64,000 nucleotides of DNA from Patagioenas fasciata (GCF_037038585.1 NC_092520.1:711001-775000); one strand, 5' to 3'. Positions 21,810-35,136 are shown, counted from the stretch's first letter. Translations and numbers: made by a program. Notes: generated from the sequence alone by a model not told the origin.

Positions 21810-22501
21810 TGGAGAGCAGTCAGGCAGAAAGGGACCTGGGGGGACTCATGGACAGGAAGCTCAACAGGAGCCAACAGTGTGCCCAGGTGGCCAAGAAGGC
21901 CAATGGTGTCCTGTCCTGTATCCAAACCAGCGTGGTCAGCAGGACAAGGGCAGTGATCCTTCCCCTGTGCTCTGCGTTGGGGAGGCCACACCTGGAGTGT
22001 TGTGTTCAGTTCTGTGCCCCTCAGCTCAGGAAAGAGATTGAAGTGCTGGAGCGGGTCCAGAGAAGACCAACAAGACTGGGGAAGGGACTTGAGCACAAGC
22101 CCTATGGGGAGAGGCTGAGGGAGCTGGGCTTGTTCAGTCTGGAGCAGAGGAGGCTTAGAGGTGAGCTCAGCCTCTCTAGAACGACCTGAAGGGCAGTTCT
22201 AGCCAGGGGGGATTGGGCTCTTCTCCCAGGCACTCAGCAATAGGACAAGGGGGCATGGGCTTCAACTCTGCCAGGGGAAATTGAGGCTGGAGATGAGAAA
22301 GCAATTCTGTGCAGAGAGAGTGGTCAGCATTGGAATGGCTGCCCAGGGAGGTGCTGGGCTCACCGGCCATGGAGGTTTGTAAACTGAGATTGGCCATGGC
22401 GCTTAGTGCTGTGATCTGGTAATGGACTGGAGTTGGACCACGGGTTGGACTGGATGAGCTCTGAGGGCTTTTCCAACCCAGTCCATGCTGTGATTCTGTG
22501 A
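21810..22501 (+). mobile_element. CR1 LINE 3' fragment, plus strand (right inverted arm, unit 2)
   Basis: Unit 2 copy of the right arm; the arm continues through the shared flank to 22536. Confidence 0.93.
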
Positions 22502-24080
22502 AATGTGGTCTGGGTGTCCTTCCACAGTCTGTGTGACGTGACAGGCTCCAAAGTGTGTGAGAGGCATGGGAGACCTCCCTTGGGAAGAGGGTCTTTTTTG
22601 GGTGTATTTAGACTTCCTGATCTGCCATTGAGGCACATCAACCACTCAGAGAAGTGAACTTCAAGCAAAACGACCTAAATATAAGGGTTTTTCTTGAAAA
22701 CATGCTCCTGTTCACAGTCTAACACTGCGTCCCTGCCGCAGCACGTGGCCTGGCTACTGAAGATGTTCCATCTGCTCGGCAGGACATGGTGCTGGAGAGC
22801 AGAAATTGCACCTTTGGAGTAGATGTCATGGGACAGGACAGCTGACATGGGGACCACTCAAGGTCGCATTGGAGGCTGCGTCTCCATGTCAGAGTGTGCA
22901 CACGTTCCTCTGGGACACAGTGATTGCAGAGCTGGAGACAGGACATGGGCTGAGGACAAAGTTCTCTTAGGGCAAGGAATGCAGAACAAAATCCCCGTAT
23001 TAGGAAAACCTCCCCTTTCTGACACCATCTCTAGGAATAACACTCCCTGCACATCACATCTTCATCCCCTCCGCCATCTCACATGTCCCTCATTGCTGAG
23101 TCCCTGTGCTGAACAAATCTGGTGCTGTTCTCTCCTGTCAAGGTTTGTATTTGATGGGAGGGTTGGGGCGCTGGAAGCGGAGCCAGAAGAGACAGGGCAG
23201 GGCAGAAGAGGGTCTCAGTGGGACAGAGCTGGGATGGAGGAGCTCTGGGGCCGTTCCACCTGTCCCTTCAGTGCTGTGCTTGGCCTGACACAGACCAGTC
23301 ATTGCTGTAAAATAAGTGCGCCTGCTTGCCTTACACCAGGTAGGATAACTTTATGTGGATGACAGGAGAATGACTGTCAAGCTCCACTTCAGAAAGGTGT
23401 TCCTCTTGCGTTGCACTTCTGCTCACACATAGGTTCCCACCTGCACTTCCCCCAGAATCTTTTGTGGAAAATAAGATGAAAAATTAGGGAAAATTAGGGA
23501 TTTATTTCCTAATTCACTGGCATTCTGCTAATGTCCCTTAAAGGCAGGCCTTGGAGCTGCTGGAGGTTTGGTATCACGTGTGGTTTCCTCGTGCATGATC
23601 AGTTCCCCAGCATCGTTCCTCACCTATGTACCGCATGGTGCAGCCGGGGCTGAGGACCCTCTGTGAGATCCCACCTCCCTGCCCAGGGGCAGCGCTGTGC
23701 CAGGGGGAGCAGGAGCTGTCTGCCATGGGGTGCACAGAGCGGGTGGAGAGGGCGATCGCACAAGTCTCCTTCGCTTCATGCAGATCTCTTTATGCAAAGG
23801 GCAGGGCCATAAACTACAAAAACACCCGACAGAGCCATAAACTACAAAAAAGCCTACAGGACGATAAGGTCACCTGCAAGCAAGGGAGGTGAGGAGCAGG
23901 AGTGTGGATTAAAGTAGGGGAGTAGAGCACAGGCCATGGACTCACCCTCCAATGACGGATCTTCTCCCCGTGTGCCAGACTCACTCTGCCCCTCACCACC
24001 CCCTGAAAGCACCAGAAACTTCTAGGTTGATGGACCACTGTAGTCATGCACACGCCCCTTGGTTGACAGACAGGGCCCTT

Positions 24081-24294
24081 GACCAATGAAAAGCCTTGGC
24101 TGAGAGAAGTTTCTAGACAACTCCCATAAGTGACCACAGCTCAGATTCAACAGGGGTATAAATGGAGCTGCTGAAGACCCCAATGGAGTTGATGTCCTTG
24201 GAGCAGTGGGTCTGCAGTGGGAGACTCTCATCCTTAGAATGAGCATCTAAGGATCATTCACCACGGACTGAGGCGCCTTGCTGACATGGTAAGT
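24081..24294 (+). promoter_or_regulatory. promoter-like block with splice donor, unit 3
   Basis: CCAAT near 24083, TATAAAT at 24157-24163, donor CATG|GTAAGT cut after 24288; the acceptor before the receptor ends at 28662. This copy has lost 493 bp of the upstream sequence that the other three units keep. Confidence 0.45.
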
Positions 24295-24976
24295 GATCAT
24301 CTGGGGACCCATGAGAGTCCTCACTTTGACACAGAGTGAGAAGACGTTAATCTTGAATGATCACCCCTGAGTTATGTGATCTGATCCCCTTGAGTTTGAG
24401 TTGGTTGTGTAATAATTAACTCTGAACCAGTGTCCAAACCTGTGTTGTGGAATGTTATTGGAGTGCTGAATAATTTTGGATAAACCCGTTGGTGGTTGGT
24501 TTCTGTTTAACAGATCTGGTTAGTATAAAGTCTGTTTGGAGTTAGTTTCCTGCCTCAACTGACTTTTGGGGTGTCTCAGTGACACCAGTATCACCCAACC
24601 TTCCCTCCCTTGGGCACCCCCAGCCAGGCTTGGTGCAGCTCTTCTCCTCCCCTTCAGGGAAGCCCACCACCCAGCAGCCCTCTCACCACACAGTGCCAGC
24701 CCTCCTTGGTCAGGGGGTTCTCAATGGCAAAGCCCGGCTTTGCAGAAGAAGGAGACACAGACAACATGTGTTTCTGTTAGGTCAAAGTGGCCAGAATTGG
24801 TCTGTGACATGATTTCTATCTATTGCACTCTTTCTACTGTTGCCTTAGAGGATGCAAAGCACAAGTGTGGGACAGGACATCCCTCCCCAGGACTTGTAGC
24901 CTCTTACAGAATGGACACAGCCAGGAGCTCCAGCTCATGGTCACACAGACCGTGGAAGGACACCCAGACCACATTT

Positions 24977-25767
24977 CACAGAATCACAGAATGGACTGGG
25001 TTGGAAAAGACCTGAGAGATCATCCAGTCCAGCCCTTGGTCCAACTCCAGCCCATTGACCAGATAGTGGCACTAAGTGCCATGTCCAATCTCAGCTTAAA
25101 ACCCTCCATGGCCGGTGAGTCCAGCACCTCCCTGGGCAGCCATTCCAATGCTGACCACTCTCTCTGCACAGAATTGCTTTCTCATCTCCAGCCTCAATTT
25201 CCCCTGGCAGAGTTGAAGCCCATGCCCCCTTGTCCTATTGCTGAGTGCCTGGGAGAAGAGCCCAATCCCCCCTGGCTAGAACTGCCCTTCAGGTCGTTCT
25301 AGAGAGTGCTGAGCTCACCTCTAAGCCTCCTCTGCTCCAGACTGAACAAGCCCAGCTCCCTCAGCCTCTCCCCATAGGGCTTGTGCTCAAGTCCCTTCCC
25401 CAGTCTTGTTGCTCTTCTCTGGACCCGCTCCAGCACTTCAATCTCTTTCCTGAGCTGAGGGGCCCAGAACTGAACACAACACTCCAGGTGTGGCCTCCCC
25501 AATGCAGAGCACAGGGGAAGGATCACTGCCCTTGTCCTGCTGACCACGCCGGTTTGGATACAGGACAGGACACCATTGGCCTTCTTGGCCACCTGGGCAC
25601 ACTGTTGGCTCCTGTTGAGCTTCCTGTCCATGAGTCCCCCCAGGTCCCTTTCTGCCTGACTGCTCTCCAGCCACTCTGCGCCAGCCTGGAGCGCTGCAGG
25701 GGGTTGTTGTGGCCAAAGTGCAGGACCCGGCACTTGGCCTGGTTGAACTTCATCTCATTGGAATCAG
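24977..25767 (-). mobile_element. CR1 LINE 3' fragment, minus strand (left inverted arm, unit 3)
   Basis: Unit 3 copy of the left arm; arm with shared flank 24941-25669. It shares base changes with unit 4 (for example CCATGTCCAATCTCAGCTT). Confidence 0.93.
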
Positions 25768-28264
25768 AATTCGCACCTGGAAAGATGCAGCATCCTGAAA
25801 ATAGAGAGCTGGCATTGCCAAGCTCAGGGACCTGTGTTTGGAAGGCTGCACGTCAAAGGGCGAGGAAGAGTTCAAACTGCTGCAAGGGTGATAAACACAA
25901 CAGGGGATTGGCAACAGCATCTTGATTAAACGAACTGAGTTAGAGGGTTGGTCAGTAATGAGCGAGTCGGCTGCGCACGCCCTTGTGTGTGGACTCGTTT
26001 CCCGAGCCCTGAGACTGACACACCAGGGATTCCTCTCAGCAAACTCACAAATGCTTCCGGCACTGAAAGCTCAGAGTCAGAGCAGCCGGGGACATTCCTG
26101 GGGGCAGCAGGGCTGGCAGCATCGCTGCTGCTGGGGTGGGCGAGGTGGGTATGGCTGCTCACTGATCTGGATGAACCTGCAGCAGCAAGCCAGGTAGGTC
26201 ATCCATCTGTGTGGGGATTTCAAATAGAAACAGCAAAGAGGATATTCTGCTTTCATATTTTATTTAGAAATGTAATATATGTATGTATTAGAAGAAAAAA
26301 TAATAAAAAAATAGCCTGGAAAAGGCCTCATGACCATCTCCACTCCCATCCTTCTTGACCGTATTCTCTACAAACAAATGTTATGATATTTGGAAAAACT
26401 TCAAGGCAACTGTGGCTTCTTGCAACAGAAAATTCTCAGACCAGCTTGCACATGGTCATCTCAGAAGATCTGATCTAGAACTAAATAAATTTATGGACGA
26501 ACCTTATCTGCAGGCACATTGCTTTATTCTCCTGCGTTCTGTTTGCTTTCAGGAATGGGAAGGGGTGGGCGGGAGGAGCACGGAGGGAATGTGCGGGTTT
26601 GGTTTTGAAGGTGTTTCTGCTGTCTCCCCCTGCACCACCCTCAGAAGCCTTTCAGAAGAGAGTGAACAAACCCTGATTCCATCTGGCTGCCTTGCCAATG
26701 AAAGGGGCTGTGTTCAGGTCGTCCCCAATAGATTTTTGTCCTGCTCAGTCTTCTATGAAAACAGAGCATTGTCTCCTTGGGCGCTGCAGCTTTATTTTCA
26801 TCAGCACATTGCTATCTTTGCCATCGGAGACATTTTCTTTAAGCCTAGACTGGATTTCTCCTACTCTTTCAGGGCTTCAGACCCCTGACTTTCCTTTCAC
26901 AGGACACATAGGACACATTTTTCCGTTCCCCTTCACTGCAGCCTTTAAGATGCTTCAAGGCTTTTCTCAGGGTGAGTCAGTCACCTCAGCTCTCCAGCTT
27001 CACTTGGTCCTCATTCTGAACTCCGTGCAGTTTGCCCTTGTTTTCCATAAAGTGCCCACCACAAGGCACATCACTCTGAAGATCTTCCAGCTCGGTCCTT
27101 TGCTCCTGCCCTTCACGTTCATCCTACCTGAGTGTGTTCCACCAAACAAGCAATTCTGAGAGTATCAGTAGCTCAAAACTTCACTTTGATCCGCGAATGT
27201 GTTTTATAAAAGAAGAGAAAGAGCAGCAGTCAGATTGGCCTGGGAAGATCTACCTTCGATAATGTGATGTTCTCTGGACACGTCGCCCTCTGCCTGCAAG
27301 GTCCTGCTGGAAAACACCAGCTGGTTTGGTTGACAGATGAGCTGTAGCCCTGGGAAACAGAAACCCCAATGCTTCTCTTTCCCGAGGGGAAGAGGTGAAA
27401 GCCATATGGGCAACTGGACCGAAAAATCGTGGGAGTATTAAAACCACAAATAGAGCAGAGCTCTTCAAAGACTGGTCTTGGGGAAACTCTTGTGCATCAT
27501 CAGAGGCCCCTTGGTGAGACGTCGTCTGTACCTCTGGCCAAGCGTGGCCAAGAAAGGTGCTCTAAAGGAAGGTGTAGAGAGGAAAAGCCCTTGTGGACCA
27601 GGAGCAGAGCTCTGGCCTTGTGAAAGGGGACAAAGAGCAGAGAGGAGTTTGCGCAGCCAGTGTCAGGCTGGGAGGAGGGTTATGTGGTTCTATGGATGTG
27701 CTGGGGTGAAAATGCCAGGGAGGAAAAAGCATCAGATTCAGCTTCAGAGGTGACAGACGGAAACTGGGTGGGAACAAATGGAGAGAGGAAAGTGGAGGTA
27801 ATTTCCCAGCTGTTGGAGCAGGGTGGAGGGTTGGGACTGTCCTCAGCAGAGGCATGAAACCAGAATACCCCAGGGTGCTGACTGCCGGTTCTCCTGGGCA
27901 AGATGAGTTGTCACACCTGAAGCAACAGGCACTCAGTTTGGTGATCCAGAAAGTCCTTTTCAGCTCAGTCTTCCTAGATCCAGAGCAAGAAAAGGGGAAA
28001 CTTAGATGGGAAATCAAACAGTCGGTGCTAATAGAAGGGTTAAAAGTTCTCCTGCGGGTCTGAAGTAAAACTTCCATCACCTGAGGTTTAGTTATTTCCA
28101 TGGTGGCTGGTAAAGGAAGGTCAAGGATTTGACTAACTCTTCTTTGCCTGTTTTGATGTAGGAACTATGGGATGTCAAATGATGCCAGTGAATGTCAGTC
28201 ATGCAAAAGGGAAGGGATGATTTCACGAAAGGTTCCACTAGTTTGTCAAGCTCCTTGGTAAAAG

Positions 28265-28488
28265 ATGAGGAAGAAATTTTTTACAATGAGGGTGGTGAGA
28301 GCCTGGCCCAGGTTCCCAGAGAGGTGATGGATGAACCATCCCTGGAGACATCCCAGGCCAGGCTGGACGGGCTCTGAGCACCCTGAGCTGGTGAAGATGT
28401 CCCTGTCATGGCAGGGGGAACTGGGGAGCTGGGAAGGTCCCTTCAACCCAAACGATTCTATGGTTTTATGATTCTATGATTCTATGGT
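28265..28488 (+). mobile_element. CR1 LINE 3' end fragment, unit 3
   Basis: Copy of the small CR1 3' end. It reads GGTTCCCAGAGAGGTGATGG where the other units read GGTTGGGCAGAGAGGTGG, so unit 3 differs here from all three sister copies. Confidence 0.9.
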
Positions 28489-28780
28489 ATGGATACTAAA
28501 ATTTTGCACAGAAGAGGCTAGATGGGTTTCCGAGGTGTGGTTAACAATAATGGAGAAACCACATCAAGCTCAGGAAGTCCCTGAGCTTCAAATTGTTGGA
28601 ATCTGGGGAGGCACCAAGGAGAGATCTCATGCTATGTTTCCTTTCTCATGTTCTCCCCTCAGGGTCTGCTTTTGCTGCTGGGCGTGGGATCTGAGGCTGG
28701 ATGGACCTTTGATGTGAGCCAGGGGATGGCTGTCCTTGTGCGCCTGGGCTCTCCTTGCTCAGGCTCCTGCAGCGACCAAC

Positions 28781-29794
28781 ATGTCCGGCTCATTTCCCAC
28801 CAACACCTCGCTGTTGGAGCTGCACCTGACGGGCATCCCGGGGCTGCAGCACCTGCACCTCTGGATCTCCATCCCCTTCTGCATCATGTACCTCATCACA
28901 CTGGTTGGGAACTGCACGCTCCTGTGCGTAATAAAGGCCGATCCCAGCCTGCATCTGCCCATGTTCCTCTTCCTCTCCATGCTAGCTGTCATTGACCTGG
29001 TGATGTCCACCTCCATCACCCCCAAAATGCTGGGCATCTTCTGGTTTCACTCCACCACCATCAGCCTGGGTGCCTGTCTTACCCAGATGTTCTTTGTTCA
29101 CGCTTTCTCTGCAATGGAGTCAGGGGTGCTGGTGGCAATGGCCTTTGACCGCTACATGGCCATTTGTCACCCACTGCGGTATCTGTCCATCCTGACCAGT
29201 CCCGTTGTGGTTGTCATTGGCTTGGCCACCTTGCTCAGGGCTGTTGTTTTCATGGCCCCCCTCACCTTCCAGATTCGCTGCCTTCCCCTGTGCGGCCCGG
29301 CCATCGTGGACCACTTGTACTGCGAGCACATGGCCGTGCTCAGACTGTCCTGCGAGGACGCTGCCTTCAGCAGAACCTACAGCCTCTTCATCCCCACCTT
29401 CGTGGTCAGCTTCGACTCGCTGCTCATCACCATCTCATACGCGCTCATCCTCCGGGCCGTGCTCGGCCTCTCCTCCCCACAGGCCCACAAAAAGGCCTTT
29501 GGTACCTGCGGCTCACACCTCTGCATCATGGCCCTCTACTACATCCCTGGGCTGCTCTCCATGTACATGGAGAGATACCACCAGGAGCTCCCAGCCTATA
29601 TTCAGGTCCTGCTGGCTGATCTCTACCTACTCATCCCGCCAGCATTCAACCCCCTGATCTACGGCATCAGGACAAAGCAGATTCGTGATGGAGCACGCAG
29701 GGTGATCTCCCGGAGGAGACCCATGGCAGGAGGGATTGGGTCTGGCCTTCAGGGCCCAAGGCTGGGGCTCATGAAGACAAAGTCCATTCCCTAA
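28781..29794 (+). CDS. OR52-like class I olfactory receptor, array copy 3
   Basis: Intact 337-residue receptor, start at the first in-frame ATG. G3, R198, F203, P205, V227 and R311: it combines R198 of copy 1 with the F203/P205 pair of copy 2, with the two differences only 14-19 bases apart in the DNA. All receptor signatures (GIPGL, DRY, YCEH, KAFGTCGSH, NPLIYG) are present. AATAAA lies at 30276-30281. The upstream deletion in this unit does not touch the gene. Confidence 0.96.
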   Translation: MSGSFPTNTSLLELHLTGIPGLQHLHLWISIPFCIMYLITLVGNCTLLCVIKADPSLHLPMFLFLSMLAVIDLVMSTSITPKMLGIFWFHSTTISLGACLTQMFFVHAFSAMESGVLVAMAFDRYMAICHPLRYLSILTSPVVVVIGLATLLRAVVFMAPLTFQIRCLPLCGPAIVDHLYCEHMAVLRLSCEDAAFSRTYSLFIPTFVVSFDSLLITISYALILRAVLGLSSPQAHKKAFGTCGSHLCIMALYYIPGLLSMYMERYHQELPAYIQVLLADLYLLIPPAFNPLIYGIRTKQIRDGARRVISRRRPMAGGIGSGLQGPRLGLMKTKSIP

Positions 29795-30684
29795 AATGGC
29801 CAGATCTTCTGCTGGACCTTGGTGTGGCTCTCGGTGTATGTTCAGAGCTGCAGCTGCCTCAGGAAGTGTTGGCACCCACTGAATCCAGATCAGCACCAGG
29901 GGCTTCAGCTGGTTGTTCTGCCCATCCCTAGTGAGGCAGTGACGTTGGCACAGCACCTCCGGGTGATCCAGCTCCCTCAGATCTCCCAACAAAAAGACCT
30001 TTGCAGCCACGACCTGAACTTGTTCTGACAAAATGACCTACCGCAGCTGAACCACGGAAAACAGCTGTTTCATCAGCGTATCATTCTATGTGCAGCAGAG
30101 CTGTGCCAAGAGGTGCAAGGGACATGGGGTCACAGGACCACAGGTAGCTGACTGCAAGGGACCTCAGGAGGACTCTGGTCCAACCTCCTGCTCAAAGCAG
30201 GGTCACCTACGAGGCCACACCAGGTCGCTGCTTCCTGGGAAGTGGCTGCATGTGGCCTGCTGATGGGAAGCAGAGAATAAAACTTCCGTTTTGCTTTGCT
30301 TCCACACACAGTCTTTGATTTTGCTTTATTAAACTGCCTCTATCCTGACCCATGAGTTGTTGGCTGCTTTTGTTTTGGTTTGTTTTCTGTCTTATTCTCT
30401 CCCTCCCTTCGTGCTGAGGAGCGCAGTTATAGAGCAGCTTGGTGGGCACCTGTAGTCCAGCCATGGTCAACCGCCACAACAGTGTTGATAAACCAGGGAT
30501 GTTTTCATTGCTTGCACAGCCTCAAGGCCTTTTCTGCTCCTCATGTTGCCCCAACAGTGAGTAGCACTGGGGTGCTCAGGGAGTTGTGGGGGGACACAGC
30601 TGGGACACCTGACCCCAGCTGACCAAAGGCTCCAGATCAGCAGCCAGGAATCTCCTGGGTGCAAGAACAATCAACACTGTGACA

Positions 30685-31378
30685 TGGAGAGCAGTCAGGC
30701 AGAAAGGGACCTGGGGGGACTCATGGACAGGAAGCTCAACAGGAGGCAACAGTGTGCCCAGGTGGCCAAGAAGGCCAATGGTGTCCTGTCCTGTATCCAA
30801 ACCAGCGTGGTCAGCAGGACAAGGGCAGTGATCCTTCCTCTGTGCTCTGCATTGGGGAGGCCACACCTGGAGTATTGTGTTCAGTTCTGGGCCCCTCAGC
30901 TCAGGAAAGAGATTGAAGTGCTGGATCGGGTCCAGAGAAGAGCAACAAGACTGGGGAAGGGACTTGAGCACAAGCCCTATGGGGAGAGGCTGAGGGAGCT
31001 GGGCTTGTTCAGTCTGGAGCGGAGGAGGCTTAGAGGTGAGCTCAGCACTCTCTAGAACGACCTGAAGGGCAGTTCTAGCCAGGGGGGATTGGGCTCTGCT
31101 CCCAGGCAGTCAGCAATAGGACAAGGGGGCATGGGCTACAACTCTGCCAGGGGAAATTGAGGCTGGAGATGAGAAAGCAATTCTGTGCAGAGAGAGTGGT
31201 CAGCATTGGAATGGCTGCCCAGGGAGGTGCTGGACTCACCGGCCCTGGAGGTTTTTAAACTGAGATTGGCCATGGCACTTAGTGCCATGATCTGGTCAAT
31301 GGACTGGAGTTGGACCAAAGGTTGGACTGGATGATCTCTGAGGGCTTTTCCAACCCAGTCCATGCTGTGATTCTGTGA
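30685..31378 (+). mobile_element. CR1 LINE 3' fragment, plus strand (right inverted arm, unit 3)
   Basis: Unit 3 copy of the right arm; arm with shared flank ends at 31413. It reads CCATGATCTGGTCAATGG as in unit 4 and in the left arms, where units 1 and 2 read CTGTGATCTGGTAATGG. Confidence 0.93.
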
Positions 31379-33449
31379 AATGTGGTCTGGGTGTCCTTCC
31401 ACGGTCTGTGTGATGTGACAGGCTCCAAAGTGTGTGAGAGGCATGGGAGACCTCCCTTGGGAAGAGGGTCTTTTTCGGGTGTATTTAGACTTCCTGATCT
31501 GCCATTGAGGCACATCAACCACTCAGAGAAGTGAACTTCAAGCAAAACGACCTGAATACAAGGGTTTTTCTTGAAAACATGCTCCTGTTCACAGTCTAAC
31601 ACTGCGTCCCTGCCGCAGCACGTGGCCTGGCTACTGAAGATGTTCCCTCTGCTCGGCAGGATATGGTGCTGGAGAGCAGAAATTGCACCTTTGGAGTAGA
31701 TGTCATGGGACAGGACAGCTGACATGGGGACCACTCAAGGTCGCATTGGAGGCTGCGTCTCCATGTCAGAGTGTGCACACGTTCCTCTGGGACACAGTGA
31801 TTGCAGAGCTGGAGACAGGACATGGGCTGAGGACAAAGTTCTCTTAGGGCAAGGAATGCAGAACAAAATCCCCGTATTAGGAAAACCTCCCCTTTCTGAC
31901 ATCATCTCTAGGAATAACACTCCCTGCACATCACATCTTCATCCCCTCTGCCATCTCACATGTCCCTCATTGCTGAGTCCCTGTGCTGAACAAATCTGGT
32001 GCTGTTCTCTCCTGTCAAGGTTTGTATTTGATGGGAGGGTTGGGGCGCTGGAAGCGGAGCCAGAAGAGACAGGGCAGGGCAGAAGAGGGTCTCAGTGGGA
32101 CAGAGCTGGATGGAGGAGCTCTGGGGCCGTTCCACCTGTCCCTTCAGTGCTGTGCTTGGCCTGACACAGACCAGTCATTGCTGTAAAATAAGTGCGCCTG
32201 CTTGCCTTGCACCAGGTAGGATAACTTTATGTGGATGACAGGAGAATGACTGTCAAGCTCCACTTCAGAAGGGTGTTCCTCTTGCGTTGCACTTCTGCTC
32301 ACACATAGGTTCCCACCTGCACTTCCCCCAGAATCTTTTGTGGAAAATAAGATGAAAAATTAGGGAAAATTAGGGATTTATTTCCTAATTCACTGGCATT
32401 CTGCTAATGTCCCTTAAAGGCAGGCCTTGGAGCTGCTGGAGGTTTGGTATCACGTGTGGTTTGCTCGTGCATGATCAGTTCCCCAGCATCGTTCCTCACC
32501 TATGTACCGCATGGTGCAGCCGGGGCTGAGGACCCTCTGTGAGATCCCACCTCCCTGCCCAGGGGCAGCGCTGTGCCAGGGGGAGCAGGAGCTGTCTGCC
32601 ATGGGGTGCACAGAGCGGGTGGAGAGGGCGATCGCACAAGTCTCCTCTGCTTCATGCAGATCTCTTTATGCAAAGGGCAGGGCCATAAACTACAAAAACA
32701 CCCGACACAGCCATAAACTACAAAAAAGCCTACAGGACGATAAGGTCACCTGCAAGCAAGGGAGGTGAGGAGCAGGAGCGTGGATTAAAGTAGGGGAGCA
32801 GAGCACAGGGACTAAGCTCTTATTGTTCTCCTCAGCAAACCCGTAACAGATTTTAACTGTGATGAAAATTCATTTCCTAACAATACACACTGACTTATTG
32901 TCCCAGCTCTCCTTATGCCTTCAGCTAATGGGAATCAGGGCACTCAAGTCTGGCCTCTGAAAGAATATGAGGTCCTGCACGTATCCTGCACCGAGCTGGA
33001 GAGGAGAAGGGAAGGTTGCAAAGAGCTGTGGTGACCACCAAACCCCAGCTGGTGGGTACAAACTCAATTCTTCCAGTATCTCCTGACATTGCTGCCTTTG
33101 GGCTCTTCTGGATTGCACACAGTCGTACCCACTACCACCACCTCGGGAAAAGCACCATCCACCCAGCGCCCAACCACTGAAGCACGGCGCAGATCCTCCT
33201 GCCTGACTTGGAGACCAGACTCTTCCACCCCAAGTCTCCCATGCTGGTCGAAGTTGGGGCTGGAAGGGCCAGTGCCAGGTGCCTTGCCTGGAGCCTGCCA
33301 GGCCGTGGACTCACCCTCCAATGACGGATCTTCTTCCCATGTGCCAGACTCACTCTGCCCCTCACCACCCCCTGAAAGCACCAGAAACTTCTAGGTTGAT
33401 GGACCACTGTAGTCATGCACACGCCCCTCGGTTGACAGACAGGGCCCTT

Positions 33450-33663
33450 GACCAATGAAAAGCCTTGGCTGAGAGAAGTTTCTAGACAACTCCCATAAGT
33501 GACCACAGCTCAGATTCAACAGGGGTATAAATGGAGCTGCTGAAGACCCCAATGGAGTTGATGTCCTTGGAGCAGTGGGTCTGCGGTCGGAGACTCTCAC
33601 CCTTAGAATGAGCATCTAAGGATCATTCACCACGGACTGAGGCGCCTTGCTGACATGGTAAGT
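33450..33663 (+). promoter_or_regulatory. promoter-like block with splice donor, unit 4
   Basis: CCAAT near 33452, TATAAAT at 33526-33532, donor CATG|GTAAGT cut after 33657; the acceptor before the receptor ends at 38033. Confidence 0.45.
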
Positions 33664-34345
33664 GATCATCTGGGGACCCATGAGAGTCCTCACTTTGACA
33701 CAGAGTGAGAAGACGTTAATCTTGAATGATCACCCTTGAGTTCTGTGATCTGATCCCCTTGAGCTTGAGTTGGTTGTGTAATAATTAACTCTGAACCAGT
33801 GTCCAAACCTGTGTTGTGGAATGTTATTGGAGTGCTGAATAATTTTGGATAAACCCGTTCGTGGTTGGTTTCTGTTTAACAGATCTGGTTAGTATAAAGT
33901 CTGTTTGGAGTTAGTTTCCTGCCTCAACTGACTTTTGGGGTGTCTCAGTGACACCAGTATCACCCAACCTTCCCTCCCTTGGGCACCCCCAGCCAGGCTT
34001 GGTGCAGCTCTTCTCCTCCCCTTCAGGGAAGCCCACCACCCAGCAGCCCTCTCACCACACAGTGCCAGCCCTCCTTGGTCAGGGGGTTCTCAATGGCAAA
34101 GCCCGGCTTTGCAGAAGAAGGAGACACAGACAACATGTGTTTCTGTTAGGTCAAAGTGGCCAGAATTGGTCTGTGACATGATTTCTATCTATTGCACTCT
34201 TTCTACTGTTGCCTTAGAGGATGCAAAGCACAAGTGTGGGACAGGACATCCCTCCCCAGGACTTGTAGCCTCTTACAGAATGGACACAGCCAGGAGCTCC
34301 AGCTCATGGTCACACAGACCGTGGAAGGACACCCAGACCACATTT

Positions 34346-35136
34346 CACAGAATCACAGAATGGACTGGGTTGGAAAAGACCTGAGAGATCATCCAGTCCA
34401 GCCCTTGGTCCAACTCCAGCCCATTGACCAGATAGTGGCACTAAGTGCCATGTCCAATCTCAGCTTAAAACCCTCCATGGCCGGTGAGTCCAGCACCTCC
34501 CTGGGCAGCCATTCCAATGCTGACCACTCTCTCTGCACAGAATTGCTTTCTCATCTCCAGCCTCAATTTCCCCTGGCAGAGTTGAAGCCCATGCCCCCTT
34601 GTCCTATTGCTGAGTGCCTGGGAGAAGAGCCCAATCCCCCCTGGCTAGAACTGCCCTTCAGGTCGTTCTAGAGAGTGCTGAGCTCACCTCTAAGCCTCCT
34701 CTGCTCCAGACTGAACAAGCCCAGCTCCCTCAGCCTCTCCCCATAGGGCTTGTGCTCAAGTCCCTTCCCCAGTCTTGTTGCTCTTCTCTGGACCCGCTCC
34801 AGCACTTCAATCTCTTTCCTGAGCTGAGGGGCCCAGAACTGAACACAACACTCCAGGTGTGGCCTCCCCAATGCAGAGCACAGGGGAAGGATCACTGCCC
34901 TTGTCCTGCTGACCACGCTGGTTTGGATACAGGACAGGACACCATTGGCCTTCTTGGCCACCTGGGCACACTGTTGGCTCCTGTTGAGCTTCCTGTCCAT
35001 CAGTACCCCCAGGTCCCTTTCTGCCTGACTGCTCTCCAGCCACTCTGTGCCAGCCTGGAGCGCTGCAGGGGGTTGTTGTGGCCAAAGTGCAGGACCCGGC
35101 ACTTGGCCTGGTTGAACTTCATCCCATTGGAATCAG
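34346..35136 (-). mobile_element. CR1 LINE 3' fragment, minus strand (left inverted arm, unit 4)
   Basis: Unit 4 copy of the left arm; arm with shared flank 34310-35038. Confidence 0.93.

Larger units (their letters stand above)
14360..23680 (+). repeat. tandem unit 2 (9321 bp)
   Basis: Same order of parts as unit 1 at an offset of 9322 bases. It groups with unit 1 by lacking the 48-bp segment near 17661 and by sequence of the left CR1 arm (CCAATCTCAGTTTAAAAACC, where units 3 and 4 have CAGCTTAAAACCC). Confidence 0.95.
23681..32556 (+). repeat. tandem unit 3 (8876 bp, internally deleted)
   Basis: As unit 1, except for two indels. A 493-bp deletion joins GAGCACAGG to CCATGGACTC at 23930-23934. 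In unit 1 both ends of the missing piece (5287-5290 and 5780-5783) read CAGG, so the deletion has 4 bp of microhomology. A 48-bp segment at 26492-26539 is present here and in unit 4 but not in units 1 and 2. The deletion ends about 150 bases before the promoter-like block and leaves that block intact. Confidence 0.95.
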
